Source: JBDTSW01 sp963799815 (GTDB lineage Bacteria; Actinomycetota; Thermoleophilia; Solirubrobacterales; 70-9). From it: DNA of 64,000 nucleotides. Position 1 is the stretch's first letter. The number at the start of each line of letters is the position of its first letter. Below the pieces are notes generated by a model. That model made no database searches, was not told where the DNA came from, and worked only from the letters and a program-made list of their open reading frames with translations. Positions 8,777 through 17,182 of the stretch are shown here, piece by piece. The translations under genes were made by a program, and so were the position numbers. The stretch is from assembly GCA_963799815.1 (NCBI GenBank), contig CAWCYG010000004.1, positions 992,001 to 1,056,000 of the forward strand, in the 5' to 3' direction.

Positions 8777-9591
8777 GACTGCTCCTCCTCGGTCGAGCCC
8801 TCATCTGCCCCGAACTCCGCCCCCGTGATCGCGGCGACGATCTCCTGCTGGCTCGCGTCGGCGATCTCGTAGTGACCGGCGATCTGGCCCAGCCGCAGCA
8901 CGGTCACCCGATCCGCAACCTGAAAGACGTCGGCGAGGTTGTGGCTGATCACGATCACCCCGAGGCCGCGGTCGCGAAGCGTCTGAATCAGCTCGAGGAT
9001 GTGGCGGGTCTGCACCACCCCGAGGGCGGCGGTCGGCTCGTCCAGCATCACGAGCTTCGGCTCGCCCAGGAGGGAGCGTGCGATCGCGATCGCCTGGCGC
9101 TGTCCGCCCGAGAGCCTCTCTACCTCGGTGCGCACGCTGCGGAGCGTCGTCACCCCCAGCGATCCGAGGAGCTCCTCGGCCTTCTGCTCCATCGCCGTCT
9201 CGTCGAGGACGTGAGGCCCGCCGTCGGCGACCTCCTGGCCCAGGTAGAGGTTGGCGACAACGTCCAGGTTCTCGCACAAAGCGAGGTCCTGGTAGACGGT
9301 GGCGATGCCGAGTTCGGTCGCAGCCTGGGGGCTGTCGAGCTCGACGGGGCTGCCCGCGAACCGTGCTTCCCCGTCGTCCGGGGGCTGGACGCCCGCGATC
9401 GCCTTGATCAGGGTCGACTTGCCGGCACCGTTGTCGCCGACGAGGCCCACCACCTGTCCGGGATGGACCTCGAAGTCGACGTCCTTCAGCGCCTCGACGG
9501 CGCCGAAGCTCTTGCCATACCCCGTCAGCGCGAGGAGAGGCTCGGAACCGTGACCGTTTCCACTGCTGGTCGTGTCCGCCTCCATGCTCAC
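8773..9591 (-). CDS. xylG: sugar ABC transporter ATP-binding protein, single-domain XylG/FrcA type
   Basis: The 272-residue ATPase energises the sugar importer. It has Walker A GDNGAGKST, the ABC signature LSGGQRQAIAIAR, Walker B KLVMLDEPTAA and the switch His in VIVISHNL. E. coli XylG is a fused two-domain ATPase of about 500 residues; this is one domain only and must dimerise, as in the fructose-type (FrcA) importers. It lies between the binding-protein gene and the permease gene and overlaps the latter by 4 bp. Confidence 0.88.
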   Translation of the reverse strand: MSMEADTTSSGNGHGSEPLLALTGYGKSFGAVEALKDVDFEVHPGQVVGLVGDNGAGKSTLIKAIAGVQPPDDGEARFAGSPVELDSPQAATELGIATVYQDLALCENLDVVANLYLGQEVADGGPHVLDETAMEQKAEELLGSLGVTTLRSVRTEVERLSGGQRQAIAIARSLLGEPKLVMLDEPTAALGVVQTRHILELIQTLRDRGLGVIVISHNLADVFQVADRVTVLRLGQIAGHYEIADASQQEIVAAITGAEFGADEGSTEEEQS

Positions 9592-9626
9592 CTCTCCTCG
9601 CGCGTCAGGGTATTCCTACGGGCCTC

Positions 9627-10739
9627 CTACTGGATTCCCGCCTTCTTGCACGCCGCGGCGTACTGCCCGGTGCAGATGTCCTCCACCGGATAGACCTCGT
9701 CGGCGATGATCGTGTCCTGGATGTTGTCCTCGGTGACGGGGATCGTCTCGATCAGGGCTGTGGGGACCGCCTCGGTCCCGTTGTCGGTCTCGCCCGAGAC
9801 GAGATCGGCAGACGGCTCCTCGCCGTTGGCGACGTCCACGGCCAGCTCTGCCGCGGCCTCGGCCAGCGGCTGAATCGGCTTGTAGACGGTCATGAACTGC
9901 TCACCGTTGATGATCCGCTGGACCCCTGTGATCTCAGCGTCCTGCCCGGTCACCGGGACCTCCGTCGGGTCGATCCCGGCGGCCTTCATGGCCGCGATGG
10001 CCCCTCCGGCGGTGCCGTCGTTGGCGGCGTATACGCCCTTGATCTCGTCCTCGCCGACGGCCGTGATCGCCTGCTCCATCTCGCGCTGGGCGTTCTCGGG
10101 CAGCCAGTCAGGCGTGTCGTACTCCTGTGCGATCTCAACGCCCTCTTCCTCGAAGACCTCGGTCGAGCCCTGCGAGAACAGGGTGGCGTTGTTGTCCTTG
10201 GGGTCGCCGTTGATCTTCACGATCGGCCCCTCGGGGTTGCCGTCGTCGGCGAGTCGCTCTGAGAGCGCAGTCCCCTGCTGGCGGCCCACCTCGAGGCTGT
10301 CGAACGCGACGTAGTAGTCGAGATCCGCGTCGAGGATCAGCCGGTCGTAGGAGATGACCGGGATGTCCGCGTCCTTGGCGCGAGTCGCAAGCGCGCCGGC
10401 GGTGGTCGAGTCGACCGGGTCGAGGACCATCACGTCCACGCCCTCGGTGACGGCGGCCTCAACCTGCTGCTGCTGCTTCGCCGGGTCCTGATCCGCGTTC
10501 TGGTACAGGATCTCGCAGTCGGGGCAGAGCTCCTCGACCTTGGCCTCGAACAGCGGCTTGTCCAGCGCCTCGTATCGCGCCGTCTGCGTCTCTGGCAGCA
10601 GGAAGGCGATCGTGCCGCCACCCTCACCGCTGTCACCGCCGGAATCGCTCTCGTCATCGCCGCAGGCGCCGATCGCGAGCACTGCAAACAGCGCCGCGAG
10701 GGCCACGAGCAGCGCGCGCTTCCGCGTCTGCGTCCTCAT
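9627..10739 (-). CDS. xylF: sugar-binding lipoprotein, XylF type
   Basis: A periplasmic-binding-protein-like lipoprotein of 370 residues. The start is set at the ATG at 10739 because AAGGGAG precedes it and it begins a lipoprotein signal (MRTQTRKRALLVALAAL, lipobox AIGAC); an in-frame upstream ATG at 10778 would hide the signal. After an acidic linker the mature part has QNADQDPAKQQQQVEAAV, VMVLDPVDSTTAGALA and VISYDRLILDADLDYYVAF, closely resembling the XylF ligand-binding strands (YDR...DADxDxY). It is the substrate-capturing part of the ABC operon, downstream of the ROK regulator. D-xylose is the best guess for ligand; other pentoses are possible. Confidence 0.88.
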   Translation of the reverse strand: MRTQTRKRALLVALAALFAVLAIGACGDDESDSGGDSGEGGGTIAFLLPETQTARYEALDKPLFEAKVEELCPDCEILYQNADQDPAKQQQQVEAAVTEGVDVMVLDPVDSTTAGALATRAKDADIPVISYDRLILDADLDYYVAFDSLEVGRQQGTALSERLADDGNPEGPIVKINGDPKDNNATLFSQGSTEVFEEEGVEIAQEYDTPDWLPENAQREMEQAITAVGEDEIKGVYAANDGTAGGAIAAMKAAGIDPTEVPVTGQDAEITGVQRIINGEQFMTVYKPIQPLAEAAAELAVDVANGEEPSADLVSGETDNGTEAVPTALIETIPVTEDNIQDTIIADEVYPVEDICTGQYAAACKKAGIQ

Positions 10740-10774
10740 GGGTCTCCCTTCGATTGTGTTTTTGAACTGCAAGC

Positions 10775-11998
10775 TCATGCGGCCTCGCTCAGCAGGCCCG
10801 GCGCCTCGAAGCGCTCGGACTCGTGCATGACCAAGGCGAGGGCGCCCAGCATCTCGGCGCGCTCACCGAGCACACCCGCCGCGATCTCCGTGTCGGCGGC
10901 CGCGCTGGGGATCGCGTTGCGGCGAACGACCTCGCGCACGGGGTCGAGCAGGACGTCGCCTGCGAGGGTGAGATCGCCGCCGATGACAACGAGCTCGGGG
11001 TTGACGATGTTGCAGAGATTGGCGATCGCCACGCCCAATACCCGGCCGGCGTCACCAATCAACCGCTGCGCGGCGGCGTCGCCCGATGCGGAGAGCTCCA
11101 GGAGCCGGCGGGTCGAGGTCTCCTCGTGCCGGCTCAGGCTCAGCTGTCTCGCGACGGCTCGCGCCGAGGCCAGCGTCTCGAGACAGCCTCGGTTTCCACA
11201 GCGGCAGACGGGGCCGCCCTCGGCCAGAACCGTGTGACCGATCTCGCCCGCTGTGCCGCCGACGCCGTGGGTAAGGCGCCCGCCCGAGATCAGCGCCCCG
11301 CCGATTCCCGAGGAGACCTTGACGTAGGCGACCTCGGAGCGTCCCTTCGCCGCGCCCGACACGAGCTCGGCGAGGGCGCCCAGGTTGGCGTCGTTTTCGA
11401 TCTCGACCGGGAGGCCGAGGCGTTCGCTGGCCTCGGTGGCGGCGTCGATGCCCACCCAGCCGGGAAGGATGGAGGAGTCCACGGCGGCGCCGGTGATGCG
11501 ATTGATCGGCCCGGGAAGGCCCATCACAACGCCGATCACCCGGTCGCGATCGACCTCGGCCTCGGCGAGGACCTGGTCGACGTCGCTCGCCGCTGCGGCC
11601 AGCCCCTCGGTGGCCGCATGATCGACGTCGAGCTCGCGCCAGGTCTCGGCGAGCACCGTGTGCGAGAGGTCAGAGACGGCGACGCGCAGGTGGCCGTGGC
11701 CGAAGTCGATCGCGAGCGCCAGGCCCGCGGAGCTGTCGAGCGCCACCATCACCGGGGGTCGGCCGGCGTGGGCCTCGCCGGCGGGTGGGCCGTCGCGCTC
11801 GGCCGCAAGGCCGGACTCGATCATGTCGTTGACGATGGTGGAGATCGTCGAGCGCGAGAGCCCGGTGATCCGGGCGAGCTCGGCGCGACTCGCAACCCCC
11901 CGCGCGCGCAGCGCATCGATCACTCGTCTGCGGTTGCCCTCCCTCAGGGAGGCCAACGAGCCACTCCTCCTCGTGCTCACAGACCGAATCCATGCCAC
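10775..11998 (-). CDS. ROK family transcriptional regulator (XylR/NagC type)
   Basis: A 407-residue sugar-sensing regulator. Residues ~20-75 form a winged helix (RRRVIDALRARGVASRAELARITGLSRSTIS within it), followed by the ROK sugar-kinase-like fold with VKVSSGIGGALI and the zinc-binding CRCGNRGCLE motif. Members bind operator DNA and release it on binding sugar. The start is the GTG at 11998; a second GTG at 11980 is a good alternative. It is the first gene of the sugar operon, and the short spacer to the divergent HAD gene holds an AT-rich inverted repeat, so autoregulation is likely. Confidence 0.88.
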   Translation of the reverse strand: MAWIRSVSTRRSGSLASLREGNRRRVIDALRARGVASRAELARITGLSRSTISTIVNDMIESGLAAERDGPPAGEAHAGRPPVMVALDSSAGLALAIDFGHGHLRVAVSDLSHTVLAETWRELDVDHAATEGLAAAASDVDQVLAEAEVDRDRVIGVVMGLPGPINRITGAAVDSSILPGWVGIDAATEASERLGLPVEIENDANLGALAELVSGAAKGRSEVAYVKVSSGIGGALISGGRLTHGVGGTAGEIGHTVLAEGGPVCRCGNRGCLETLASARAVARQLSLSRHEETSTRRLLELSASGDAAAQRLIGDAGRVLGVAIANLCNIVNPELVVIGGDLTLAGDVLLDPVREVVRRNAIPSAAADTEIAAGVLGERAEMLGALALVMHESERFEAPGLLSEAA

Positions 11999-12011
11999 AT
12001 CGCGAGCCTTT

Positions 12012-12043
12012 TGTCAAGGCTTAGTCCAAACAAATTAGGTTTG
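12012..12043. promoter_or_regulatory. candidate ROK operator / promoter in divergent spacer
   Basis: In otherwise GC-rich DNA this spacer has a TTGACA-like box on the minus strand (12012-12017) and an inverted repeat CAAAC-7 nt-GTTTG (12027-12031 and 12039-12043) with an AT-rich centre. ROK sugar regulators commonly bind AT-rich palindromes beside their own genes. No convincing -10 box could be placed. Confidence 0.5.
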
Positions 12044-12099
12044 AGCAGCTTTTATGTGCGATCTTCGTAAATTCTCACGCCTCGCCTAAGGTGCCAGCC

Positions 12100-12747
12100 T
12101 TGACCGATCTGGTGATCTTCGACAGCGACGGGGTGCTGGTCGACAGCGAGCGCATCTCCAATGGCCTCTTGGCCGAGCATCTGTGCGAGCTGGGACTCGA
12201 GACGAGCTACGAGGACTGCGTTCGCGACTATATGGGGCGCACCAAGGCGGCAACGCTGGACCTGATCGCTGAGCGGCTCGGCCGGCCGCTTCCGCCTGGG
12301 TGGGTGGAGGGCTGGGACGAGGCGGTGCGCCGGGCGTTCGAGGCGCACTTGGAACCGGTCTCCGGCGTGGTCGAGGCCCTCGACGCGGTCGAAGCGGCTG
12401 GCCTCGAGACCTGCGTCGCCTCGAGCGGCGGCCACGACAAGCTGCGCCTCACGCTGGGACTCACCGGACTGGCGAAGCGGTTCGCGGGTCGCATCTTCTC
12501 CGCCCAGGACGTGGAGCAGGGCAAGCCCGCGCCGGACCTCTTCCTGCATGCCGCCGAGCGCATGGGCGCAGAGCCCGAGCGATGCGTCGTGGTCGAGGAC
12601 AGTCCCCTTGGCATCGCGGCCGCCAACGCGGCCGGCATGCGCGCCCTGGGATTCGCCGCCGCGCTTCCGCGTGAGCGCCTCGCCGGGGCGGACATCGTCT
12701 TTGAGCAGATGAAGGAGTTGCCGGCGTTGCTCGCCGCCCGAGCTTGA
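12100..12747 (+). CDS. HAD-superfamily phosphatase / beta-phosphoglucomutase-like
   Basis: A 215-residue haloacid dehalogenase-like hydrolase with motif I VIFDSDGVLVDSE, motif II VASSGG, motif III Lys in GKPAPDLFLHAA and motif IV VVVEDSPLGIAAANAAGM. Order and length match the beta-phosphoglucomutase/phosphoglycolate phosphatase subgroup, which acts on sugar phosphates. A TTG at 12100 is preferred because AAGGTG lies 7 nt upstream; a GTG at 12091 is the alternative. It diverges from the sugar operon, so a role in sugar-phosphate metabolism under the same regulator is plausible but inferred. Confidence 0.85.
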   Translation: MTDLVIFDSDGVLVDSERISNGLLAEHLCELGLETSYEDCVRDYMGRTKAATLDLIAERLGRPLPPGWVEGWDEAVRRAFEAHLEPVSGVVEALDAVEAAGLETCVASSGGHDKLRLTLGLTGLAKRFAGRIFSAQDVEQGKPAPDLFLHAAERMGAEPERCVVVEDSPLGIAAANAAGMRALGFAAALPRERLAGADIVFEQMKELPALLAARA

Positions 12748-12801
12748 GAGCCGGGCGGTTCCGGCCGAACGACGTTACGGACTCAAGAACGCCAACCATT
12801 T

Positions 12802-12840
12802 GCAGGGCTTTTGTGAGGCCCCGCTACGGGGATTCGAACC
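12802..12840 (-). repeat. degenerate 3' end of tRNA-Glu (partial copy, att-like)
   Basis: These 39 bp match the 3' end and flank of the intact tRNA-Glu (19174-19212) at 36 of 39 positions, covering the T-arm (GGTTCGAATCCCC on the minus strand), acceptor strand and the start of the tRNA terminator. The match stops exactly where a run of eight A begins. No 5' half is present, so this is a fragment and not a tRNA gene. A partial tRNA 3' end lying 3' of an intact copy is the usual footprint of site-specific integration. Confidence 0.75.
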
Positions 12841-12881
12841 AAAAAAAAGACGGTGGCGGGGATGCACTCCCCGCCACCGTC
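12841..12881 (-). terminator. strong intrinsic terminator of the 12907-13368 gene
   Basis: Read on the minus strand there is a perfect 14-bp stem (12849-12862 with 12868-12881, loop of 5 nt) followed directly by eight T. It lies 25 bp after the stop of the minus-strand secreted-protein gene. This is the clearest rho-independent terminator in the window and it abuts the tRNA-Glu fragment. Confidence 0.92.
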
Positions 12882-12906
12882 GACTTGTTGAGCTATCCGT
12901 CCCCGG

Positions 12907-13368
12907 TTAAGAAAGCGGGCAGCCCAGGTTGTTGAACTTGTCGAACAGGTCCTTGACGCGCTCGTACTGCCCAGCGCGGTTGTTCGCGAGCACCCGGTTC
13001 GTGGTCCTGATCACATGCTTCAGCGAGAGCCCGTAGTCGAGCCCGGCGCTGGCGTTGAGCAGACCGGCGGTCGCATGGTGGAGGAACAGCGCTTCCTTGT
13101 CCTCGATCGCGGGACCGCCCGAGAACGAGAGTGCGTCGAGCAGCGTCGCGCTGGCGAGCGGATCGGCCGCGTTCGGGAACGTGAAGACGCTTCCCAGCGT
13201 CTGGTCAGGCGTGTACGTCACCCAAGCCTCAGTATGGTTTTTCCAGTATCCCGGCGTGCAGCCTTCGGTGGCCTCCTCGTTCCAGGTATGGCCAGGCGCT
13301 GCGGCGACTAGTGAAACGGCCGTAACCGCCGCAACCGCGATGGCTGCCCTGAATCCTCTGTCTCTCAT
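12907..13368 (-). CDS. secreted protein with CTPGYWKNH motif, unknown function
   Basis: A 153-residue protein with a signal peptide (MRDRGFRAAIAVAAVTAVSL, cleavage near AAAPGHTW). The mature N-terminus carries EGCTPGYWKNHTEAW, a Cys-Thr-Pro-Gly-x-Trp-Lys-Asn-His block that I recall from many secreted actinobacterial and other bacterial surface proteins of unknown role. A second Cys near the C-terminus (NNLGCPLS) may pair with the first. The rest is helical with conserved-looking LLDALSFSGG and LNASAGLDYG. It has its own strong terminator and stands alone between the tRNA-Glu fragment and a non-coding gap. I can assign no enzyme activity. Confidence 0.8.
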   Translation of the reverse strand: MRDRGFRAAIAVAAVTAVSLVAAAPGHTWNEEATEGCTPGYWKNHTEAWVTYTPDQTLGSVFTFPNAADPLASATLLDALSFSGGPAIEDKEALFLHHATAGLLNASAGLDYGLSLKHVIRTTNRVLANNRAGQYERVKDLFDKFNNLGCPLS

Positions 13369-13740
13369 GTATTGACCCCCCTGCAGGTCGATTTGGGTTG
13401 GGAAGCCTGAAACGACGCGCGTTGGCGCCCCCCAGGCATCATCGTCATTGCGATCAGCTTCAACCCCCCCTGTGAGAGGGACGTGAGGCGACGATGAGAC
13501 TTGCTCTCATCTTTGGGTACCCGACTAACCGGCGTGACGGTCTACTCCAGAGCGCGCCTTTCTGCGATGGTCTGAGAAAAGCGATACGGCGTGGAAAAGG
13601 GGTGCTGCGGTGTCAGCTGAGAAGAACGAGGCGGGCGGGCCTTCCGTCGTACCCGGTCGCCGGCTATTGCCGCGCATCCTCGGTCAGCAAGTGAAGCTGC
13701 GCTCGAGGTGCCCGGGAAGCGCTGAGAGAACTGGGGGCTG
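13369..13740. other. non-coding gap with a GATGAGA hairpin
   Basis: About 370 bp without a convincing gene. At 13493-13511 there is a perfect hairpin, GATGAGA-CTTGC-TCTCATC, without a clear T-run. Short open frames (for example 13494-13694) have arginine-rich composition and no recognisable protein character. The region should hold the promoters of the minus-strand secreted-protein gene and the plus-strand RraA-like gene. Confidence 0.5.
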
Positions 13741-14403
13741 ATGGCGCACGCGAGCGTCAAGGTCGAAGGACTCAAGTGCGCCGACCTCGTCGACGCTATC
13801 GGACGGCTGCATCGCCACCGCTGTCACATCCTCGATCTGGTCAGCCCTACCCCGGGGCGTGTCCTCTTCGGCCCCGCGGTCACGGTCTCTTACCATCCGA
13901 GTTGCTCGGCGGGGCTCGATCCCGGCACGTACAACCTGGCGAACCTCTTCTACGAGGCGGTGGGCGAGGAGCCGGAGGGGAAGGTCGTGGTGCTCGCCAG
14001 CAACGGCTATCCGGAGGTCTCGATGGGCGGCGGGACCAAGCTCTCGCGACTCCAGGACCACGGCTGTGCGGGTGTGCTGACCGATGGTCGTCTGCGCGAC
14101 TTCGAAACGCTCGCCGGCTACGACTTCGCCGCCTACTGCTCAGGCGAGGCGACCAAGTGGGGCGGCGGGGAGGTGACGCCGTTCCTGGCGAACGTTCCGG
14201 TCGTCGTGAAGCGCGTCGGGATCATGCCCGGCCAGTACGTGTTCGCCGACCCCTCTGGCGCCGTGGTGTTCCCGGTCGACCAGCTCGAGGAGGTGATCGA
14301 GGGAGCGCGCGCCGTCCAAGCCGAGGACACCGGGTACCGCGAGAACATCCAGCGGGAAGAGCTCCCGAAAAAGCGCAGGTCGCTGTGGGCGCGGGACCGC
14401 TGA
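13741..14403 (+). CDS. RraA-like / HMG-CHA aldolase family protein
   Basis: The 220-residue protein has the RraA fold signature: GPAVTVSY near the N-terminus, GGGTKLSRLQDHGCAGVLTDG and RLRDFETLAGYDFAAYC, where the D-G-x-x-R-D block forms the active-site loop of 4-hydroxy-4-methyl-2-oxoglutarate/4-carboxy-4-hydroxy-2-oxoadipate aldolases. Some members instead are RNase E-binding RraA proteins or have other lyase functions. FADPSGAVVFPVDQLEEVI at the C-terminus is also typical. It stands alone on the plus strand in the disturbed tRNA-Glu region, so context does not fix the substrate. Confidence 0.82.
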   Translation: MAHASVKVEGLKCADLVDAIGRLHRHRCHILDLVSPTPGRVLFGPAVTVSYHPSCSAGLDPGTYNLANLFYEAVGEEPEGKVVVLASNGYPEVSMGGGTKLSRLQDHGCAGVLTDGRLRDFETLAGYDFAAYCSGEATKWGGGEVTPFLANVPVVVKRVGIMPGQYVFADPSGAVVFPVDQLEEVIEGARAVQAEDTGYRENIQREELPKKRRSLWARDR

Positions 14404-14519
14404 GCTGGCACCGCCTTCCTACTCAGCCTTCGCCCGACCTACGACACCTTCGAACCCGCGACCTGGAGGCGGCCATTTCGAGGCTCGCAAACCTTGCTCT
14501 ACAGAGTTACGCTACGTCG

Positions 14520-14837
14520 ATGGCGGCCACGCGGGCGACACTACTCATGTGGTTTTCCCTGCGCCGGCCGGAGCTAGCCGAGGACTTTGAGCGTCTGATG
14601 GCCAGCGATCGGGACATCGTCGGTGGCTCGCTGGACACGATGGAGGATTGGCGATTGACGCGGCCGATGGATGTGCCCGGACAGGCGGGTGAATCAGCCG
14701 ATTACGTGCTGATCGCGGACATCGTCAACGTCGAGCGCTGGCAGCAACAGGCGGAGCAGCGGGTCGAGGGCTTGGCTGATGACTTGGCGCATCTGGTCTC
14801 CAGTCGGAAGATGCTCGTCCTCCAACGCATCCTTTGA
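14520..14837 (+). CDS. small protein, possible dimeric alpha/beta barrel, unknown function
   Basis: A 105-residue protein starting MAATRATLLMWFSLRRPELAE. The pattern of a hydrophobic N-terminal strand, a helix (EDFERLMASDRDIVGG), a second strand (ADYVLIADIVNV), a helix (QQQAEQRVEGLADDLAHLV) and a final strand (RKMLVLQRIL) fits a ferredoxin-like dimeric barrel fold. I do not recognise the family by name. It begins about 115 bp after the RraA-like gene and could be co-transcribed with it. Acidic composition and normal codon use for this genome suggest a real gene. Confidence 0.6.
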   Translation: MAATRATLLMWFSLRRPELAEDFERLMASDRDIVGGSLDTMEDWRLTRPMDVPGQAGESADYVLIADIVNVERWQQQAEQRVEGLADDLAHLVSSRKMLVLQRIL

Positions 14838-14954
14838 AACAAGTTTCAGCTCTGACGCCACTTCTGCGTTGCGCGACAAGGAGCACTGGTTCGGCTTCGC
14901 GCCGCGCGGCCGCTTTCGTCCAAGCAGCATTCCCGCCAGCGGAAGCGGGTTCGT

Positions 14955-15800
14955 CTAGACGAAGCGCTTGACGAAGGCGAGCGCCTTCTCGGCGACCTCG
15001 CGCCAGCCGTGGTCGATCGTCAGCGAGTGGCCCCGGTTCGGCACCCTCTCGATCTCGGTGACGCTCTCGTTGCGCCGCTGTCGCTTGTAGGCGGCGTTGG
15101 CGATCGCCCAGGGGACGGTGTGGTCCTTCTCGCCGTCGAGGATCAGCAGCGGCCCCCGCTCGGGGTTCTTCGGGTCGACCTTGGCCTCGGTGAGGGGGTT
15201 CAGGTTGGCGTTCGCCATCTGCATCAGCGCCACCCCGGGCGCGGCGACGTGGAACTCGTCGTAGAGCCGCTTCGCCTCTTCCTCGTCATCGAGGGCGTTC
15301 GTCCACCCGTACTTGAACTGGTCGAAGGTGAGGGTGACCGCCCGGCCGCGGTTGAACGGGTTCCTGAGCACCGGCGACGCCGACTTCAGCGCGCTGAACG
15401 GGAGCGGCAGCACCCCGCGGAAGGGTCCGGGGTCGATCGCGACCGACACCGCGGACAGCCCTCGGTCGGCGATCAGGTAGGTGAGCAGGCCGCCGGTCGA
15501 GTGGCCCATCACCGCCGGCTTCTTGTCCAGTCGGCCGATCACCTCGGCGGTGTGGTCGGCTACCTGCTTCAGCGTCTTCTTCGCGAGGACCTCTGGTTCC
15601 GCCCGCGCCACCTCGACGGTCTCGGGGTCATCCGGCCAATCCGGGGCGACCCCCGCGTACCCGTTCTCCTCGAACAGCCCCACCCAGCGGTCCCAGCTGC
15701 TCGGCAGCAGCCAGAGCCCGTGGATGAACACGACCGGTGTCCTCCCACTCGCGTTCGCCTGCTCGACCTGCCGTTCCTCCCGCTCGCTGATCGAGGCCAC
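14955..15800 (-). CDS. alpha/beta hydrolase
   Basis: A 281-residue hydrolase with VVFIHGLWLLPSSWDRW (oxyanion His-Gly), nucleophile elbow GHSTGG, acid residue in LLILDGEKDHT and catalytic His in NRGHSLTID. The start is taken as the GTG at 15800, five nucleotides after AAGGAGG, rather than the ATG at 15821 that contains the ribosome site. It has no signal peptide, so it is cytoplasmic. The family covers esterases, lipases and dehalogenase-like enzymes; substrate unknown. It points toward the small protein gene on the opposite strand. Confidence 0.87.
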   Translation of the reverse strand: MASISEREERQVEQANASGRTPVVFIHGLWLLPSSWDRWVGLFEENGYAGVAPDWPDDPETVEVARAEPEVLAKKTLKQVADHTAEVIGRLDKKPAVMGHSTGGLLTYLIADRGLSAVSVAIDPGPFRGVLPLPFSALKSASPVLRNPFNRGRAVTLTFDQFKYGWTNALDDEEEAKRLYDEFHVAAPGVALMQMANANLNPLTEAKVDPKNPERGPLLILDGEKDHTVPWAIANAAYKRQRRNESVTEIERVPNRGHSLTIDHGWREVAEKALAFVKRFV

Positions 15801-15912
15801 ATTGCCCTCCTTAATCCGCATGGCACCCGGCGAGCCGCCGTGTGCCCGCGAGTCGCGGTCAAGGCAAGCCTATGGGTTTCCACAGGCCGATCTGGCCTCG
15901 CCGCCAGGACCC

Positions 15913-15932
15913 CCGCTTTCCATGCAAAGCGG
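15913..15932. repeat. 20-bp hairpin sharing a 16-mer with 18624-18639
   Basis: CCGCTTT-CCATGC-AAAGCGG forms a perfect 7-bp stem with a 6-nt loop between the LtrA and hydrolase genes. The 16-mer TTTCCATGCAAAGCGG from it recurs once at 18624-18639, near the broken SnoaL gene. It could be a terminator remnant or a small dispersed repeat. Confidence 0.45.
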
Positions 15933-16000
15933 CGCCTCTCCCAGGCCAGTTCTTTGTCCGGGCATTGCCACGTCGGGCCTCGCAAGCCCGGCCGACCGGC

Positions 16001-17182
16001 TCAGGATGCGCCGCGCAGCTGCTCGGCGATCACGAGCGCGGCCAGTAGCGCGGTGAGCACTCCCGACGCGACCAGACCGTCGGCGCCGGCGGCGAGCGGC
16101 ACGGCCGCGACGAGCGCGATGACCGCCGCCGCTCGCGGCAGGCTCTGGGCGTGGCCGAGCCTGGCGGTGCAGGCCATCAACCCGGCGAGGAAGAGGGCCG
16201 GGCCGCCGAGGGTGACGAGCGCTCCCGAGTCGTGCAGGGGGTCCGTCGGGTGCGCGATCACGAGCTCATCGCCGACCGCGACGAGGACGATCCCGGCCAC
16301 GATCGGGAGGTGTAGGTAGGTGTAGATGTCGCGGCCGATCTTGCCCCGCTCCTCGGCGCTGGCCGCGCGGATCCGCTCGAAAACCCTGCCGGCGACCTGG
16401 CCGAAGTACAGCCACCAGAGCGCCGTCGAGGAGAGGAAGGCGAGCAGGAGCGCGGCGACGACCTCGAGGCTCAACCCGGTATCCGAGGCAGCGGCCCCCG
16501 CGAGAACGATGCTCTCGCCGAGCGCGATGATCACGAACAACTGGAAGCGCTCGCCGAAGTGGGCGCCCTCGATCTGCCACTGACTCATGGCGGTAGCGCC
16601 CACGCCCGGCAGCCAATACCTCACCAGCGGCGCCGCGAGGTCAAGTCCGATGGCGCCCAGCCACAGAACCCAGCGCAACGCCTCCGAGTCGACGATGCCC
16701 CCCGCGACCCACAGCGGCGCCGAGAGCACGCTCCAGGCGAGGATCTGGCGGAAGTTCTCGTTGAACAAACCGCGCGGCGTGACCGCGACGACGAACGCGT
16801 TGCGCCCGATCTGCAGGCCCGTGTAGGCGCACGCGAACAGCAGCGCGTACTCACCGAATCCCTCCGGGATCGCGACCGCCATCAGGAGGCTCGCGAGCAT
16901 CACGAACACCAGCACGAGCCGGACCGGCACCGTGTCGGGGTCGAACCAGTTGGTCATCCACGTCGTGTAGTTCCACGCCCAGTACAGCGCGACGAGCATG
17001 AACGCCGTCTGAGCGGCGCCCGACCAGCTCAAGTCCTCGAGCAGGTGGTGCGAAAGCTGGGTGACCGCGAAGACGTAGACGAGGTCGAAGAACAACTCGA
17101 AGAACGTCGCGCGTTGCTCGCCCTCCCCACGGGCGCGGATGATCGGATGCGCCGGGATGATCGGGCTCGTAGCGGTCGCCAC
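16001..17182 (-). CDS. ltrA: low temperature requirement protein A (LtrA) family membrane protein
   Basis: A 393-residue polytopic membrane protein. The start is set at the GTG at 17182, which begins MATATSPII; upstream sequence is arginine-rich and non-homologous in character. RATFFELFFDLVYVFAVTQLSHHL is the N-terminal signature of the LtrA family, and HFGERFQLFVIIALGES in the middle is its second conserved block. About ten hydrophobic segments follow. The family is named from Listeria cold-growth mutants; its biochemical role is unknown. It is monocistronic here and followed by non-coding DNA. Confidence 0.92.
   Translation of the reverse strand: MATATSPIIPAHPIIRARGEGEQRATFFELFFDLVYVFAVTQLSHHLLEDLSWSGAAQTAFMLVALYWAWNYTTWMTNWFDPDTVPVRLVLVFVMLASLLMAVAIPEGFGEYALLFACAYTGLQIGRNAFVVAVTPRGLFNENFRQILAWSVLSAPLWVAGGIVDSEALRWVLWLGAIGLDLAAPLVRYWLPGVGATAMSQWQIEGAHFGERFQLFVIIALGESIVLAGAAASDTGLSLEVVAALLLAFLSSTALWWLYFGQVAGRVFERIRAASAEERGKIGRDIYTYLHLPIVAGIVLVAVGDELVIAHPTDPLHDSGALVTLGGPALFLAGLMACTARLGHAQSLPRAAAVIALVAAVPLAAGADGLVASGVLTALLAALVIAEQLRGAS

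Noticed and set aside
13494..13694. 66-residue plus-strand frame
   Set aside because: It begins inside a hairpin, has an Arg-rich C-terminus and no recognisable structure.
14440..14480. TTCGAACCC segment resembling a tRNA T-arm
   Set aside because: No acceptor, anticodon or D-arm pairing could be built around it.
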